A DNA stretch of 64,000 nt, taken from the NCBI RefSeq assembly GCF_025515305.1, contig NZ_JAOPHT010000004.1, forward strand, positions 186,001 to 250,000. Reading direction: 5' to 3'. The number at the start of each line of letters is the position of its first letter. The first letter of the stretch is position 1. Shown here one piece after another: positions 16,736-27,344 of the stretch. The translations under genes were made by a program, and so were the position numbers. Under the pieces are notes generated by a model. The model was not told the origin of the DNA. It did no database searches and saw only the letters and a list, made by a program, of their open reading frames with translations. Origin of the DNA: Roseicyclus sediminis (GTDB lineage Bacteria; Pseudomonadota; Alphaproteobacteria; Rhodobacterales; Rhodobacteraceae).

Positions 16736-17636
16736 CCCCGCCGCCATCCGTTTCGATGTCGCCTCGGCGCAGGCGCAGGGCCGCCGCGAACGGCAGGAGG
16801 ACGCCCTTGCCGTCTCCTGCCCGCAGGGCGCGGCCTTCGGCTTTGCCGTGGTTTCCGACGGAATGGGCGGGCACGCGGCGGGCGACCTTGCGAGCCGGAT
16901 CATCGTGGCCGAGATCTTCGCCGAGCTGATCTTGCGGAGCCGCGATCCCTTCGATGCGCCCGACGAGCTTTCGGCGCTCCTGTCGGATGCGGTCGAGACC
17001 GCGAACGCCAGCCTGCGCGCGCAGATCGAGGCCTGCCCGGAACAGGCGGGCATGGGGGGCACTGTCGTCGCGGCGGCGCTCGTCGAGGGCGGCCTGCAAT
17101 GGGTCTCGGTGGGCGACTCGCTTCTCTACCTCCTGCGCGATGGCGGACTGATCCGGCTCAACGACGACCACTCCATGGCGCCCGAGATCGACCTCATGGT
17201 CGCCCGCGGCATGATCGACGAGGAAGCCGCCCGCAGCCATCCGCAGCGCAATTGCCTGACCTCGGCACTGACCGGCCAGCGCATTCCGGAAGTGGATTGC
17301 CCGCCGCGCCGGATGGAGCTCAGGGACGGCGACGTACTGCTCATGGCGAGCGACGGGCTTCAGGCGCTGAGCGAGGCGCAGATCGCACATATCGCAGCTG
17401 GTGCGCCGTTCGCCGAAAGCCGCGAGATCGCCGAAGCCCTGATCGAGGCGGTCAATGCCCATGGCGATCCCGAACAGGACAACACGTCGGTCGTCGTGAT
17501 CCGCGTGCTCGAACCTGCCGCAAGCGCTGCGCAAACGCTTCCGGCACCCTCGCTCTGGTCGGCCGTCGCCAATGCGATCGGCCGCCCGATGGTCCCCGCA
17601 ACCGCCGCCAACGCGGCCGCGAAGACGCGGGGCTGA
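16728..17636 (+). CDS. PP2C-family Ser/Thr protein phosphatase
   Basis: A 302-aa PPM/PP2C phosphatase. Metal and phosphate motifs are present in order: RRERQEDALAV, VVSDGMGGHAAGD, GGTVVAAALV, VGDSLLYLLRDG, LLMASDGL and EQDNTSVVVI. The Asp residues that bind the two metals are retained, so activity is expected. It should reverse the action of the kinase encoded upstream. The ATG at 16728 overlaps the FHA gene by 8 bp; in-frame ATGs at 16704 and 16716 are possible and none has a decisive ribosome site. It is soluble, with no membrane segment. Confidence 0.87.
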   Translation: MTDPAAIRFDVASAQAQGRRERQEDALAVSCPQGAAFGFAVVSDGMGGHAAGDLASRIIVAEIFAELILRSRDPFDAPDELSALLSDAVETANASLRAQIEACPEQAGMGGTVVAAALVEGGLQWVSVGDSLLYLLRDGGLIRLNDDHSMAPEIDLMVARGMIDEEAARSHPQRNCLTSALTGQRIPEVDCPPRRMELRDGDVLLMASDGLQALSEAQIAHIAAGAPFAESREIAEALIEAVNAHGDPEQDNTSVVVIRVLEPAASAAQTLPAPSLWSAVANAIGRPMVPATAANAAAKTRG

Positions 17637-17639
17637 CGC

Positions 17640-18968
17640 ATGAGGGACACCATCCGCGATACCCAGGCCACGCTCGGACGGCTCGAGGCGCTTCTGGCGT
17701 CGGGCGTTCTGACGCAGGCCGAGGCGGTCAGCTGCGCCGGGCTTGCCGACGCGCTGCGCCGGCCTGCGCGGGTGGCGATCCTCGGTCGGGCCGCGAAAGA
17801 CGTGACAGGCGTCCTGCGCGCGATGCTGGGCGAGGCCGTCGCCGGCGTCGTGCCGGGCGGTCCTGCGGTGGAACTGAGCTTCGGGCCCGCTCCGCGCCAC
17901 GTCGCGACCTTCGAGGACGGAAGCTCGCTCGACCAGGACGGCTATCCGGCCGGGGACCTGATGAGCTATGGCCCGCTGTTCGTGCAGATCGAGGCTCCGA
18001 TCCGCGTGCTGGACGCGATGTCGTTCCTCGCCCTGGAACTCGACGCCGGCCCCGAGGCCTGTGCGCCCGCGCTCGCCTGGGCGGCGAAGCGGTCCGAGAT
18101 CGCGATCTATTGCGCCGCCGATTTCGATTCAGCGGAGGCCGCGGTCTGGGCTGCGGCGCCGGACCGGCTCAAAAACCATTGCTACCTCGTCATCACCGGC
18201 GACCGCGACGCGGCCTCGGCGCGGGCCCGCGGCCTTTTCGACGCGGTGATTCACGCGCCCGCACCGTCGGAGGCCGCCGCGACGCTGAGCGCGCTCAAGC
18301 ATCGGCTGACGGCCGATATCGCTGCGGCGCGGGCCGAGGACGTGGATGCCGCCGAACTGTTCCTGCACCGGTTCCGCCGGGCCGAGCTCGATGCCGGCGC
18401 CGTCGAGGCCGATCGCCTGCCGCAGGTCGAGCCCGAGGATCACCCCCTTCCGCCGCGCGGTCCACGCACACCGGCAGAGCCGCCGCGGAGTGGCGCAGCG
18501 CCCGGGGCCGCCGCGCGTCAGGACCACGAGAAGCCGACCACGCGGGCGCCTGAAACGCAGGTCACGCCGGGCCCGTCGGACAAGGCGTCCGACAAAGCGT
18601 CCGACAGGGCCTCCGACAAGCCCTCCGACAAGGCGCTGGCAGCGGCACGCGCGCTCGTGTCGGGGCCGATCCTGCATCTCAAGCGCCGGTCGCGTGCGCT
18701 GGCCGAGCTGTTGGAATGGCGCGAGGAAACCGACGGCTGGTCCGAGGAAGTGCTGGAACACTGCGCCGAGACCGCCGAGGCGCTTCGCGAACTTGTCTCC
18801 GCCTGGCCAGACGATGATCCGCTGGCCGCGCGCCTGAGGGATGCGATCGACCAGGCGTGCGACACCGTGATCCTGCTCCAGGTCGAGTCCGGGCCGGGGC
18901 AGGCCGAGGACGCGGCGCGAGTTCTTTATCAGTTGAGGACCGATTTCGAGCAGGCAATGGCTGCATGA
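17640..18968 (+). CDS. Pseudo-GTPase related to the dynamin-like proteins of this operon, with a 12-bp tandem repeat
   Basis: A 442-aa protein of no recognised family. Its N-terminus aligns by eye with the small GTPase at 21081: AILGRAAKDVTGVLRAMLG here against AILGEFSSGKSTLTNVLLG there. The strand and helix are kept, but the GKS/T of the P-loop is lost, so it probably does not bind GTP normally. About residues 230-310 are Pro/Arg-rich. Five tandem copies of a 12-bp unit encode SDKA-type repeats at 18576-18635. The C-terminal 130 residues are helical (SRALAELLEWREE). It follows the PP2C gene by 3 bp. A scaffold or regulatory partner for the active GTPases is inferred. Confidence 0.6.
   Translation: MRDTIRDTQATLGRLEALLASGVLTQAEAVSCAGLADALRRPARVAILGRAAKDVTGVLRAMLGEAVAGVVPGGPAVELSFGPAPRHVATFEDGSSLDQDGYPAGDLMSYGPLFVQIEAPIRVLDAMSFLALELDAGPEACAPALAWAAKRSEIAIYCAADFDSAEAAVWAAAPDRLKNHCYLVITGDRDAASARARGLFDAVIHAPAPSEAAATLSALKHRLTADIAAARAEDVDAAELFLHRFRRAELDAGAVEADRLPQVEPEDHPLPPRGPRTPAEPPRSGAAPGAAARQDHEKPTTRAPETQVTPGPSDKASDKASDRASDKPSDKALAAARALVSGPILHLKRRSRALAELLEWREETDGWSEEVLEHCAETAEALRELVSAWPDDDPLAARLRDAIDQACDTVILLQVESGPGQAEDAARVLYQLRTDFEQAMAA
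18576..18635 (+). repeat. Five 12-bp tandem repeats inside the pseudo-GTPase gene
   Basis: Units of TCSGACAAGGCG type are repeated five times in frame and encode SDKA, SDKA, SDRA, SDKP, SDKA. The repeat lies in the low-complexity linker between the Rossmann-like and helical parts. Copy number could vary between strains without shifting the frame. Confidence 0.85.
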
Positions 18969-18997
18969 ATTTCATCAGCCACGTTGAGGAAGAAGAG

Positions 18998-21091
18998 ATG
19001 AAGCAGGATCGAAGCCTGACAGCACCCGCCGCACAGATGCCGGCCAACGACCGCCTGATGGCGGCTGCCTACCGTGGGCTTTCGCCACTCGTGCAGGAGC
19101 TGCGGACTGTCGACGAGGCGCTCGAGGCGCTCCTCAAGGTCGGCGATGCCGAGGCCGAGCACGCGATCAGGGACCTGCGCCGCCAGATCCGGGCCTTCGA
19201 GCCCAGCGTGACGATGATCGGGCAGGTCAAGGCGGGCAAGACCTCGCTGGTGAACGCCATGGTGGGGCGGCCGGGCCTTTTGCCCGCCGACATCAACCCA
19301 TGGACCTCGGTCATCACGTCGCTCCATGTCTCGCCGCGCATCCGCGAGTCGGCCCAGCACGCCCGGTTCCGTTTCTTCAGCGAGGAGGAGTGGTCGAACC
19401 TGCTCAGTCGCGGTGGCCGGGTGGGCGAGCTTGCGCGCCGCGCGGGGGCCGACAAGGAACTCGAGACCGTGCGCGAACAGCTCGAGGCGATGCGCGAGAA
19501 ATCGCGCCAGCGCCTTGGCCGCAGCTTCGAGATGCTCCTCGGGCAGGAACACGACTACGGCTATGTCGATGCGGAACTGGTGGAGCGCTACGTCTGCCTC
19601 GGTGACGAAGGCGAGGGGGAGGACGGCCTCGACAGCGGGCAGGGCCGTTTCGCGGACATCACCAAGTCGGCCGAGCTCTACCTCAGTCAGCGTGGCCTCG
19701 TCTGGCCGATCTGCGTGCGCGACACGCCGGGCGTCAACGATACTTTCCTCGTGCGTGAACAGATCACCGTGAACGCGATCCGGTCGAGCCGGGTCTGCGT
19801 CGTCGTTCTTTCGGCGCATCAGGCGCTGTCCACGGTCGACATGGCGCTGATCCGGATGATCGCCAACATCCGCGCCCGCGACGTCATCATCTTCGTGAAC
19901 CGCGTCGACGAACTGGCCGATCCCGCGCGTGAGATCCCCGAAATCCGCGAGAGTATCCGCGCGACGCTCAAGGCGCAGAACGGGCCTACGGACGCCGCGA
20001 TCCTCTTTGGCAGCGCGCATTGGGCGACCAACGCGCTGGCGGGAGAGTTGAACACGCTCGGCAAGGCCAGCGCCGACGCGCTCGTCAACCTGGCCGAGCA
20101 CGAGGTGCGTGGCGGCCTGTCGGAGCCGAACGCCGAGGAAGTCATCTGGAACCTGTCGGGCCTGCCGGCGCTGGGCCGCGCGATTTCCGAGCGCATCCTC
20201 CAGGGCGAGGGGCGCGACATGGTCGAACAGGCCGCCCGCGCGGCCCGCAACATCGCCCGTGGCCTTACCGCCTCGCGCAGTCTCGCGGCCGAAAGGGTGG
20301 CGGGCGTCGGGACCCGGGCCGTCGCCAAGGGGGCGCTGGGCAGCGAAATCGACAAGATCCTGATCGGCGCCGAGGAAGAGCTCGAGGCCGAACTCGGCCG
20401 GCTCGTCGATGCGCTCGATGCGCGGCTCGACGGGGCGCGGCGCACGTTCCTGACCCGGGCCACCGCGGCGCTCGTGAAGCACCTGGAGGAAAACGGGGAC
20501 GACAAGGTCTGGACCTATGACCCCACGGGTCTTCGGGTGCTGCTGCGGTCGGGCTACCAGGTCTTCGCGGCCAAGTCCGCCAAGGCGACTTCCGTCGTCT
20601 ACGACAAGACCGCGACCGCGCTCGAGGCGCTGTTCCGCGGCACGTTCGAACTGTCCGATACCGCCTTCGCGCTGGAGCCGCCCCCGGTTCCCGACGCGCC
20701 GCCGCCCGTGACGCTGGGCCAGACCATCGCGCTCGACATCAAGGGCAACTGGTGGACCCGCTGGTGGCGCCGCCGCCGCAGCTACGCCGCTTTCGCCGAG
20801 GAATTCTCGGGCATGATCGACGCCGAGATCGCCCCCATGGTGGCCGCGCTCAAGGACGAACATGCCGAGGTCTTCCGAAAGGCCGCCCACGATGGCTTGC
20901 AGAGCTTCATCGCGGGACAGCGCCGCAGTCTTCTGGCCATGGCGGCCCAGACGGAAGAACGGCTGGACGAATTGCGGGAGAAGATGGCGCAGGACGCCGA
21001 GGCCCGTGAAAAGAGCCTGGAAAACGCCACCGCGCTGCTTGCGGGGCTGATCCGGACCGAGCAGAAGGAACAAGAACGCCATGATGCATGA
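18998..21091 (+). CDS. Large dynamin-like GTPase
   Basis: A 697-aa protein with a dynamin-type GTPase domain: G1 GQVKAGKT (residues 75-82), G3 DTPG (242-245) and G4 NRVD (301-304), with LPADINPWTSVIT as the likely switch region. A helical acidic stalk follows (EEELEAELGRLVDALDARL). Near residue 585 lies NWWTRWWRRRRSYAAF, an aromatic-basic patch suited to lipid contact. The C-terminus is coiled coil (ERLDELREKMAQDAEAREKS). It should polymerise or tether at membranes, fuelled by GTP. The ATG at 18998 has GAGGA seven bases upstream; the ATG at 18965, overlapping the previous stop, would add 11 residues. It overlaps the next GTPase gene by 11 bp. Confidence 0.82.
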   Translation: MKQDRSLTAPAAQMPANDRLMAAAYRGLSPLVQELRTVDEALEALLKVGDAEAEHAIRDLRRQIRAFEPSVTMIGQVKAGKTSLVNAMVGRPGLLPADINPWTSVITSLHVSPRIRESAQHARFRFFSEEEWSNLLSRGGRVGELARRAGADKELETVREQLEAMREKSRQRLGRSFEMLLGQEHDYGYVDAELVERYVCLGDEGEGEDGLDSGQGRFADITKSAELYLSQRGLVWPICVRDTPGVNDTFLVREQITVNAIRSSRVCVVVLSAHQALSTVDMALIRMIANIRARDVIIFVNRVDELADPAREIPEIRESIRATLKAQNGPTDAAILFGSAHWATNALAGELNTLGKASADALVNLAEHEVRGGLSEPNAEEVIWNLSGLPALGRAISERILQGEGRDMVEQAARAARNIARGLTASRSLAAERVAGVGTRAVAKGALGSEIDKILIGAEEELEAELGRLVDALDARLDGARRTFLTRATAALVKHLEENGDDKVWTYDPTGLRVLLRSGYQVFAAKSAKATSVVYDKTATALEALFRGTFELSDTAFALEPPPVPDAPPPVTLGQTIALDIKGNWWTRWWRRRRSYAAFAEEFSGMIDAEIAPMVAALKDEHAEVFRKAAHDGLQSFIAGQRRSLLAMAAQTEERLDELREKMAQDAEAREKSLENATALLAGLIRTEQKEQERHDA

Positions 21092-21947
21092 CGCCTTTCC
21101 CGCCATGGATGGCGGCCGCCGTCCCCGGATCGCGATCCTGGGCGAGTTTTCCTCGGGCAAGAGCACGCTGACCAACGTGCTGCTTGGACACGTGTCCTCG
21201 CCGGTCCGCGTGACCGCGACGCAGGTGCCGCCGATCTGGTATTGCCAGGGCGACAGCGACCCGGTCGTCGTGGACAGCGAGGGCGAGGAAACCGAGATTG
21301 ATGCCGAGGCCATCGCCTCGGTCCCGATCGCGGGCACCCGCTATGTCCGGGTGTTCCTGCCCGCCGACATCCTTGCGGGCGTCGACCTGATCGACATGCC
21401 CGGAAGCTCGGACCCCAACATGTCCGCCGATATCTGGAACGCCGTCCTGCCCGAGGCGGACGCCGTCATCTGGTGCACGCCCGCGACCCAGGCCTGGCGC
21501 CAGTCCGAGGCCGCCATCTGGGACGGCATCGACCCCGAGATCCAGGCGCGCAGCATCCTGCTGGTCACGCGCATTGACAAGGTCCTGTCCGAGCACGACC
21601 GCGCGCGCCTGCTGAAGCGGGTGCGGCGCGAGACCTCGGGCCTGTTCCGCGACATCTTCACCGTCGATCTGCTGTCGGCGCAGAACGGGACGGAGGCGCA
21701 GAACGGGATCGAGGCCGTGCGCGCGGCGCTCGAGACACTGCGCACGGGGCTTTCCGGGGCGGCGCCCGCGGACGAGCCAGATCCATCCGACGATCGCCGC
21801 TCGGGCGAGGCCACCGTTCTGAGGCTCGAGGATCATGCGCCGGCCGCCCGCGGCGTCTCGATCGTGCCGCGCCGGGTGACCATGGGCGGCGTCACCGCCG
21901 CGCGCCGCCCGCGCCGAACCACCGGAAGCGCCGGCTCGGCGCTTTGA
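21081..21947 (+). CDS. Small dynamin-family GTPase
   Basis: A 288-aa protein consisting mostly of one GTPase domain: G1 GEFSSGKST near residues 21-29, a switch Thr in VRVTATQVPPIWY, G3 DMPGSSD and G4 TRID. The order and spacing match bacterial dynamin-like proteins. It lacks the long stalk of its larger neighbour and ends in a basic, disordered tail (RRPRRTTGSAG). Bacterial dynamins often occur as paired unequal partners, as here. It overlaps the upstream GTPase gene by 11 bp, which implies coupled synthesis. The pseudo-GTPase at 17640 appears to be a degenerate paralogue of this domain. Confidence 0.8.
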   Translation: MMHDAFPAMDGGRRPRIAILGEFSSGKSTLTNVLLGHVSSPVRVTATQVPPIWYCQGDSDPVVVDSEGEETEIDAEAIASVPIAGTRYVRVFLPADILAGVDLIDMPGSSDPNMSADIWNAVLPEADAVIWCTPATQAWRQSEAAIWDGIDPEIQARSILLVTRIDKVLSEHDRARLLKRVRRETSGLFRDIFTVDLLSAQNGTEAQNGIEAVRAALETLRTGLSGAAPADEPDPSDDRRSGEATVLRLEDHAPAARGVSIVPRRVTMGGVTAARRPRRTTGSAGSAL

Positions 21948-21993
21948 TCCGCTATTCCGAAACACGCAAGAAAGACGCGAGACCCGAACCCCG

Positions 21994-22389
21994 ATGACCC
22001 CCGGCACCCTGGCACAGATGCGGAAGCGGCTCCCCGATTGCGAGCTGGTGCTTTACGCCGACATCGTGTCGGGCACGGTACTGGCATCGGATTCGCGCCT
22101 CGTCTACCCGCAGGAAAACCTCGACACGCTGTGCGTCTGCGCGCGCGGCTTCCTGACCGCGCCGCGGCTTGCCTCGCACGACACGACGGGCGAGGCGGTG
22201 TTCCGAACGCCCACGGCGACCCGCGTGTTCATGCGCGCCTACGGCGATCCCTGCGAGGCGCTCGTGTGTGTCTGCGGGCCCAAGACGGACCTTGCCGCCG
22301 TGCTTGACGCCATGCGCGAGGCGCTGGCCGAGGCCGCGCCCGACAACGGTTCGAACGTGGTGGCCTTCCGCGAGGCGATGTCGAAATGA
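21994..22389 (+). CDS. Uncharacterised small protein, possibly roadblock/LC7-like
   Basis: A 131-aa protein that I do not recognise with certainty. Its size and alternating beta/alpha pattern (CELVLYADIVSGTVLASDS, then ALVCVCGPKTDLAAVLDAMREAL) suggest the roadblock/LC7 fold used by MglB-type regulators of small GTPases. That would suit its place behind three GTPase-like genes. It has several Cys residues, no signal peptide and no membrane helix. It starts 46 bp after the small GTPase and overlaps the last gene of the operon by ATGA. The fold assignment is a guess from pattern and context. Confidence 0.5.
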   Translation: MTPGTLAQMRKRLPDCELVLYADIVSGTVLASDSRLVYPQENLDTLCVCARGFLTAPRLASHDTTGEAVFRTPTATRVFMRAYGDPCEALVCVCGPKTDLAAVLDAMREALAEAAPDNGSNVVAFREAMSK

Positions 22390-23195
22390 CCGACCGAAAT
22401 TCCGTCCGTGATATCCTGTACCGGGCCGGTGCCGAGGGCGCCTCGCTCACGGCTGCTCGGGCCTATTCCTCCCATGTGCAGGGGATTTCCGTGATCCTGC
22501 GGCAGCTGGAGGATTGTGTTCTGCCCCGGCGTGTCGAGCTCGGCTTCGACGGTGGCGCGCGGATCGCGCTGGAGGTGGCCGAGCGTCAGGTCCTGCGCCT
22601 GTGTTCGGCCGAGCTTCCGCCCGGTGCCGCCTCCGGTCTTCCGCCCGGCGCGCTCGGCTCGGACGATGCCGGTGCATTGGCCGACCTTCTCGTCGATGTG
22701 TGCCGCCGCGCGGGCTCGGTCCGGATCACGAGCCATCCCGCCGACGAGGCCGATGCCGCGGCGGGCGGCATTTCGACGGCCGCGTTGCGTCTTGCTGCCG
22801 GGGTTCCGGGTCCCGAGCCCCGCAAGCCCGGGACCTCGACATGGATCGAGGCCCTGGTCGAGCACGAGAGGATCGACGTCTTGTCCGCCGTCCTGATCGA
22901 CGTGGACGAAGCGCATGTGGTCAAGGGCTCCAAGGACGAGGCGGAGGCGCTGGCCGACTGGGCGGTTGAAATGCTGGACGTGTTCCTCGCCGAGAGCTTT
23001 CCGCTCGCGCCCGAGCTGGAGACCAAGGGCGCGGTGACCTTCGCGCCGCAGCAGAACGGCTGCCATGTCCTGCTGGCGGGCCTGCGCGGGCAGTTCCTCC
23101 TCGCGTCGGTATCAGGGCCCGACAGCGCCACGACGCTCTCGGCCTGGCAGGGCGTGGCCGACCGCGAGGTGGACGGCCTCATCTCCGTTCACTGA
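22386..23195 (+). CDS. Uncharacterised protein, last gene of the kinase-GTPase operon
   Basis: A 269-aa soluble protein with no family I can name. Its C-terminal half looks like another alpha/beta roadblock-sized unit ([21 protein letters not shown], then FAPQQNGCHVLLAGLRGQFLLASVSG), and the N-terminal third carries SSHVQGISVILRQLED. There are no catalytic motifs. The start overlaps the preceding stop by ATGA, so it is a member of the operon. It ends 7 bp into the convergent oxyR gene. A scaffold, effector or GTPase-regulatory role is plausible but unsupported. Confidence 0.55.
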   Translation: MTDRNSVRDILYRAGAEGASLTAARAYSSHVQGISVILRQLEDCVLPRRVELGFDGGARIALEVAERQVLRLCSAELPPGAASGLPPGALGSDDAGALADLLVDVCRRAGSVRITSHPADEADAAAGGISTAALRLAAGVPGPEPRKPGTSTWIEALVEHERIDVLSAVLIDVDEAHVVKGSKDEAEALADWAVEMLDVFLAESFPLAPELETKGAVTFAPQQNGCHVLLAGLRGQFLLASVSGPDSATTLSAWQGVADREVDGLISVH

Positions 23196-24091
23196 GGCGG
23201 CGCGCCGAGGGCGGCTTCCTTCACGATCGCGCCGAGATCGCGCAACTGGCCCGCCAGCGGCGTCGAGCGGCGCCAGATCATGCCGATCGTCCGCTGCGGC
23301 CCCGGCGCCTCGAACCGCGCGATCGAGACGTCGGCCGAGCGTGTCTCGACCGCGACCGCCATCTCCGGGATGAGCGTCACGCCAAGGCCGGCGCCCACCA
23401 TCTGCACCAGCGTGGACAGCGACGAGCCGTCCATCATCTCCCGCGGCGCGCTGGCGGTCATGTTGCAGAAGGACAAGGCCTGATCGCGGAAGCAATGGCC
23501 TTCCTCCAACAGGAGAAGCCGCATCTCGCGCAGCCTTTCGGGGGAGGGGACCGGTTTTCCCGCATCCGCGCCGGGTCGCACCAGCACGAAATCCTCGGTG
23601 AAGAGCGGCGCCTCCTCGAAGGCGGGCTCGGAGATCGGCAGCGCGACGATGGCGGTGTCGAGGGCGCCGTCGGAGAGTTCCCCCAACAGCCGCGAGGTCA
23701 GCGTTTCGCGCAGTTGCAAGTCGAGGCCCGGGTGCTGCGCCGCGATGGCGCCCACGACGCGGGGCAGGAGATAGGGGGCGACGGTCGGGATCACGCCGAT
23801 CCGCACGCGGCCAGCCAGCCGGTCGCGGACGGCACGCGCCATGTCCTCCACCTCGTCCACCCGGCGCAGGATCTCGCGCACGCGCACCAGGAGGTCCTCG
23901 CCGAACCCGGTCAGAGCCACGGAACGCGGTCCGCGTTCGAAAAGTGCGGTGCCGAGCGTCCGCTCCATCTCGCGGATCTGCATCGAGAGGGCGGGCTGGG
24001 AGATCGCGCAGATATCCGCGGCGCGTCCGAAATGCCCCTGGCGCGCCAAGGCATCGAAATACCGCATCTGTTTCAGCGTGACTCCATTCAT
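23189..24091 (-). CDS. oxyR: OxyR hydrogen-peroxide sensor (LysR family)
   Basis: A 300-aa LysR regulator with an N-terminal HTH (GHFGRAADICAISQPALSMQIREME). The two redox cysteines that define OxyR are present as Cys200 and Cys209 in EGHCFRDQALSFC, spaced as in the E. coli protein. Oxidation to a disulfide by H2O2 switches the regulator and activates catalase genes. It is divergent from katG, a layout common in Rhodobacteraceae, with a dyad in the spacer that could be its operator. Its 3' end overlaps the convergent last gene of the kinase-GTPase operon by 7 bp. Confidence 0.94.
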   Translation of the reverse strand: MNGVTLKQMRYFDALARQGHFGRAADICAISQPALSMQIREMERTLGTALFERGPRSVALTGFGEDLLVRVREILRRVDEVEDMARAVRDRLAGRVRIGVIPTVAPYLLPRVVGAIAAQHPGLDLQLRETLTSRLLGELSDGALDTAIVALPISEPAFEEAPLFTEDFVLVRPGADAGKPVPSPERLREMRLLLLEEGHCFRDQALSFCNMTASAPREMMDGSSLSTLVQMVGAGLGVTLIPEMAVAVETRSADVSIARFEAPGPQRTIGMIWRRSTPLAGQLRDLGAIVKEAALGAPPQ

Positions 24092-26441
<2,350 letters not shown>

Positions 26442-26501
26442 ACGTTTCCGAACAGGACGCCGGGGCCGCGAGGCTCCGGCGAGGAAACGGTGGAACGGCA
26501 C

Positions 26502-26525
26502 GGCCCGGGGGGAAACCTCCGGGCC
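26502..26525 (+). terminator. GC-rich hairpin after katG
   Basis: A 10-bp stem (26502-26511 with 26516-26525, one G-T pair) closes a GAAA loop. It begins about 60 bp after the katG stop. A second small hairpin, CCAGT-ACTGG, follows. There is no strong T-run, so efficiency as an intrinsic terminator is uncertain. Confidence 0.45.
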
Positions 26526-26609
26526 AGTTTCGTACTGGCGCTTGCCAGCGGGGGTTTTGGGAGATCCTTTTCGCCCGGCCATGCGCATTCCGGAACACGA
26601 GGGGCGGCT

Positions 26610-27050
26610 TCAGATATGGGAGATGCCGACGGCGATCAGAGCCACGTTGGCCGCGTATAGCACAAGGTAGGGTATGACGAGCCGTCGGGCCCGACGATCG
26701 GGGTCCTTCGCCCAATAGATCAGAGGCCAGGCCACGACCGAGAAGATCAGGACCGGCATCATCATGGATGCCATGAATGTGGTCATCCAGACGAAGTATT
26801 CCCAGCCGGATGTATACCAGCCGTTAACTTCTTCTCTCCCGACGAAGAACACCCCTATCCAGTCGTTCCAATACCGCGCCGGCAGCTCCGACCATGCGAT
26901 CGACCCGCTCGTCGCCATCACGATGACGGCGACCAGCCCAAGAACGGTGTTGTAGACGATCGCGGTCATCATGACGCCGAACAGGAAGAGCGACGTGTAT
27001 TTCAGGGCGATCCGGCCGTTGCCGGTTCGCAGTCGCGATGTCCTGGTCAT
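26610..27050 (-). CDS. Uncharacterised membrane protein
   Basis: A 146-aa protein with about three hydrophobic helices (YTSLFLFGVMMTAIVYNTVLG, WMTTFMASMMMPVLIFSVVAW and a final LYAANVALIAVGI) linked by a short polar loop containing SELPARYWNDW. I recognise no family. The ATG at 27050 is preceded by a G-rich stretch ending CAAGG; the reading frame is open to 27119 with two earlier Met codons. It is slightly less GC-rich than its neighbours. It stands alone between katG and msrB and no partner suggests a role. Confidence 0.6.
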   Translation of the reverse strand: MTRTSRLRTGNGRIALKYTSLFLFGVMMTAIVYNTVLGLVAVIVMATSGSIAWSELPARYWNDWIGVFFVGREEVNGWYTSGWEYFVWMTTFMASMMMPVLIFSVVAWPLIYWAKDPDRRARRLVIPYLVLYAANVALIAVGISHI

Positions 27051-27344
27051 CCTTGCCCCCCCGTCCATCCCGCTGGCAGGGTAGCCATTACTCCGGACGC
27101 AATAATTGACCTGCATCAATGGACGGTGGTTGTCCGCCGGGCAGGGGGGCTACGGGCAGGCGCCCGGGCGATGTGACGTCGCGCACCCCGCCTCGCGCGA
27201 AACCGACGCTCGGGGGGTGCGGGGGGCACCTGCCAGAGGGCTTTCTTCACGGTCATTTGTCCGGGAATGACACGCGGAACAGGTCGGACAGGTCGCGGGA
27301 TGGCGCAGGGCGCGCTACACTCACCGCAGGACTGGAGGTGTTCC

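Noticed and set aside
14277-23195. The kinase-FHA-PP2C set as part of a type VI secretion system
   Set aside because: No tss core genes (sheath, VgrG, Hcp, ClpV, TssJLM) are present, and the operon continues into dynamin-like genes.
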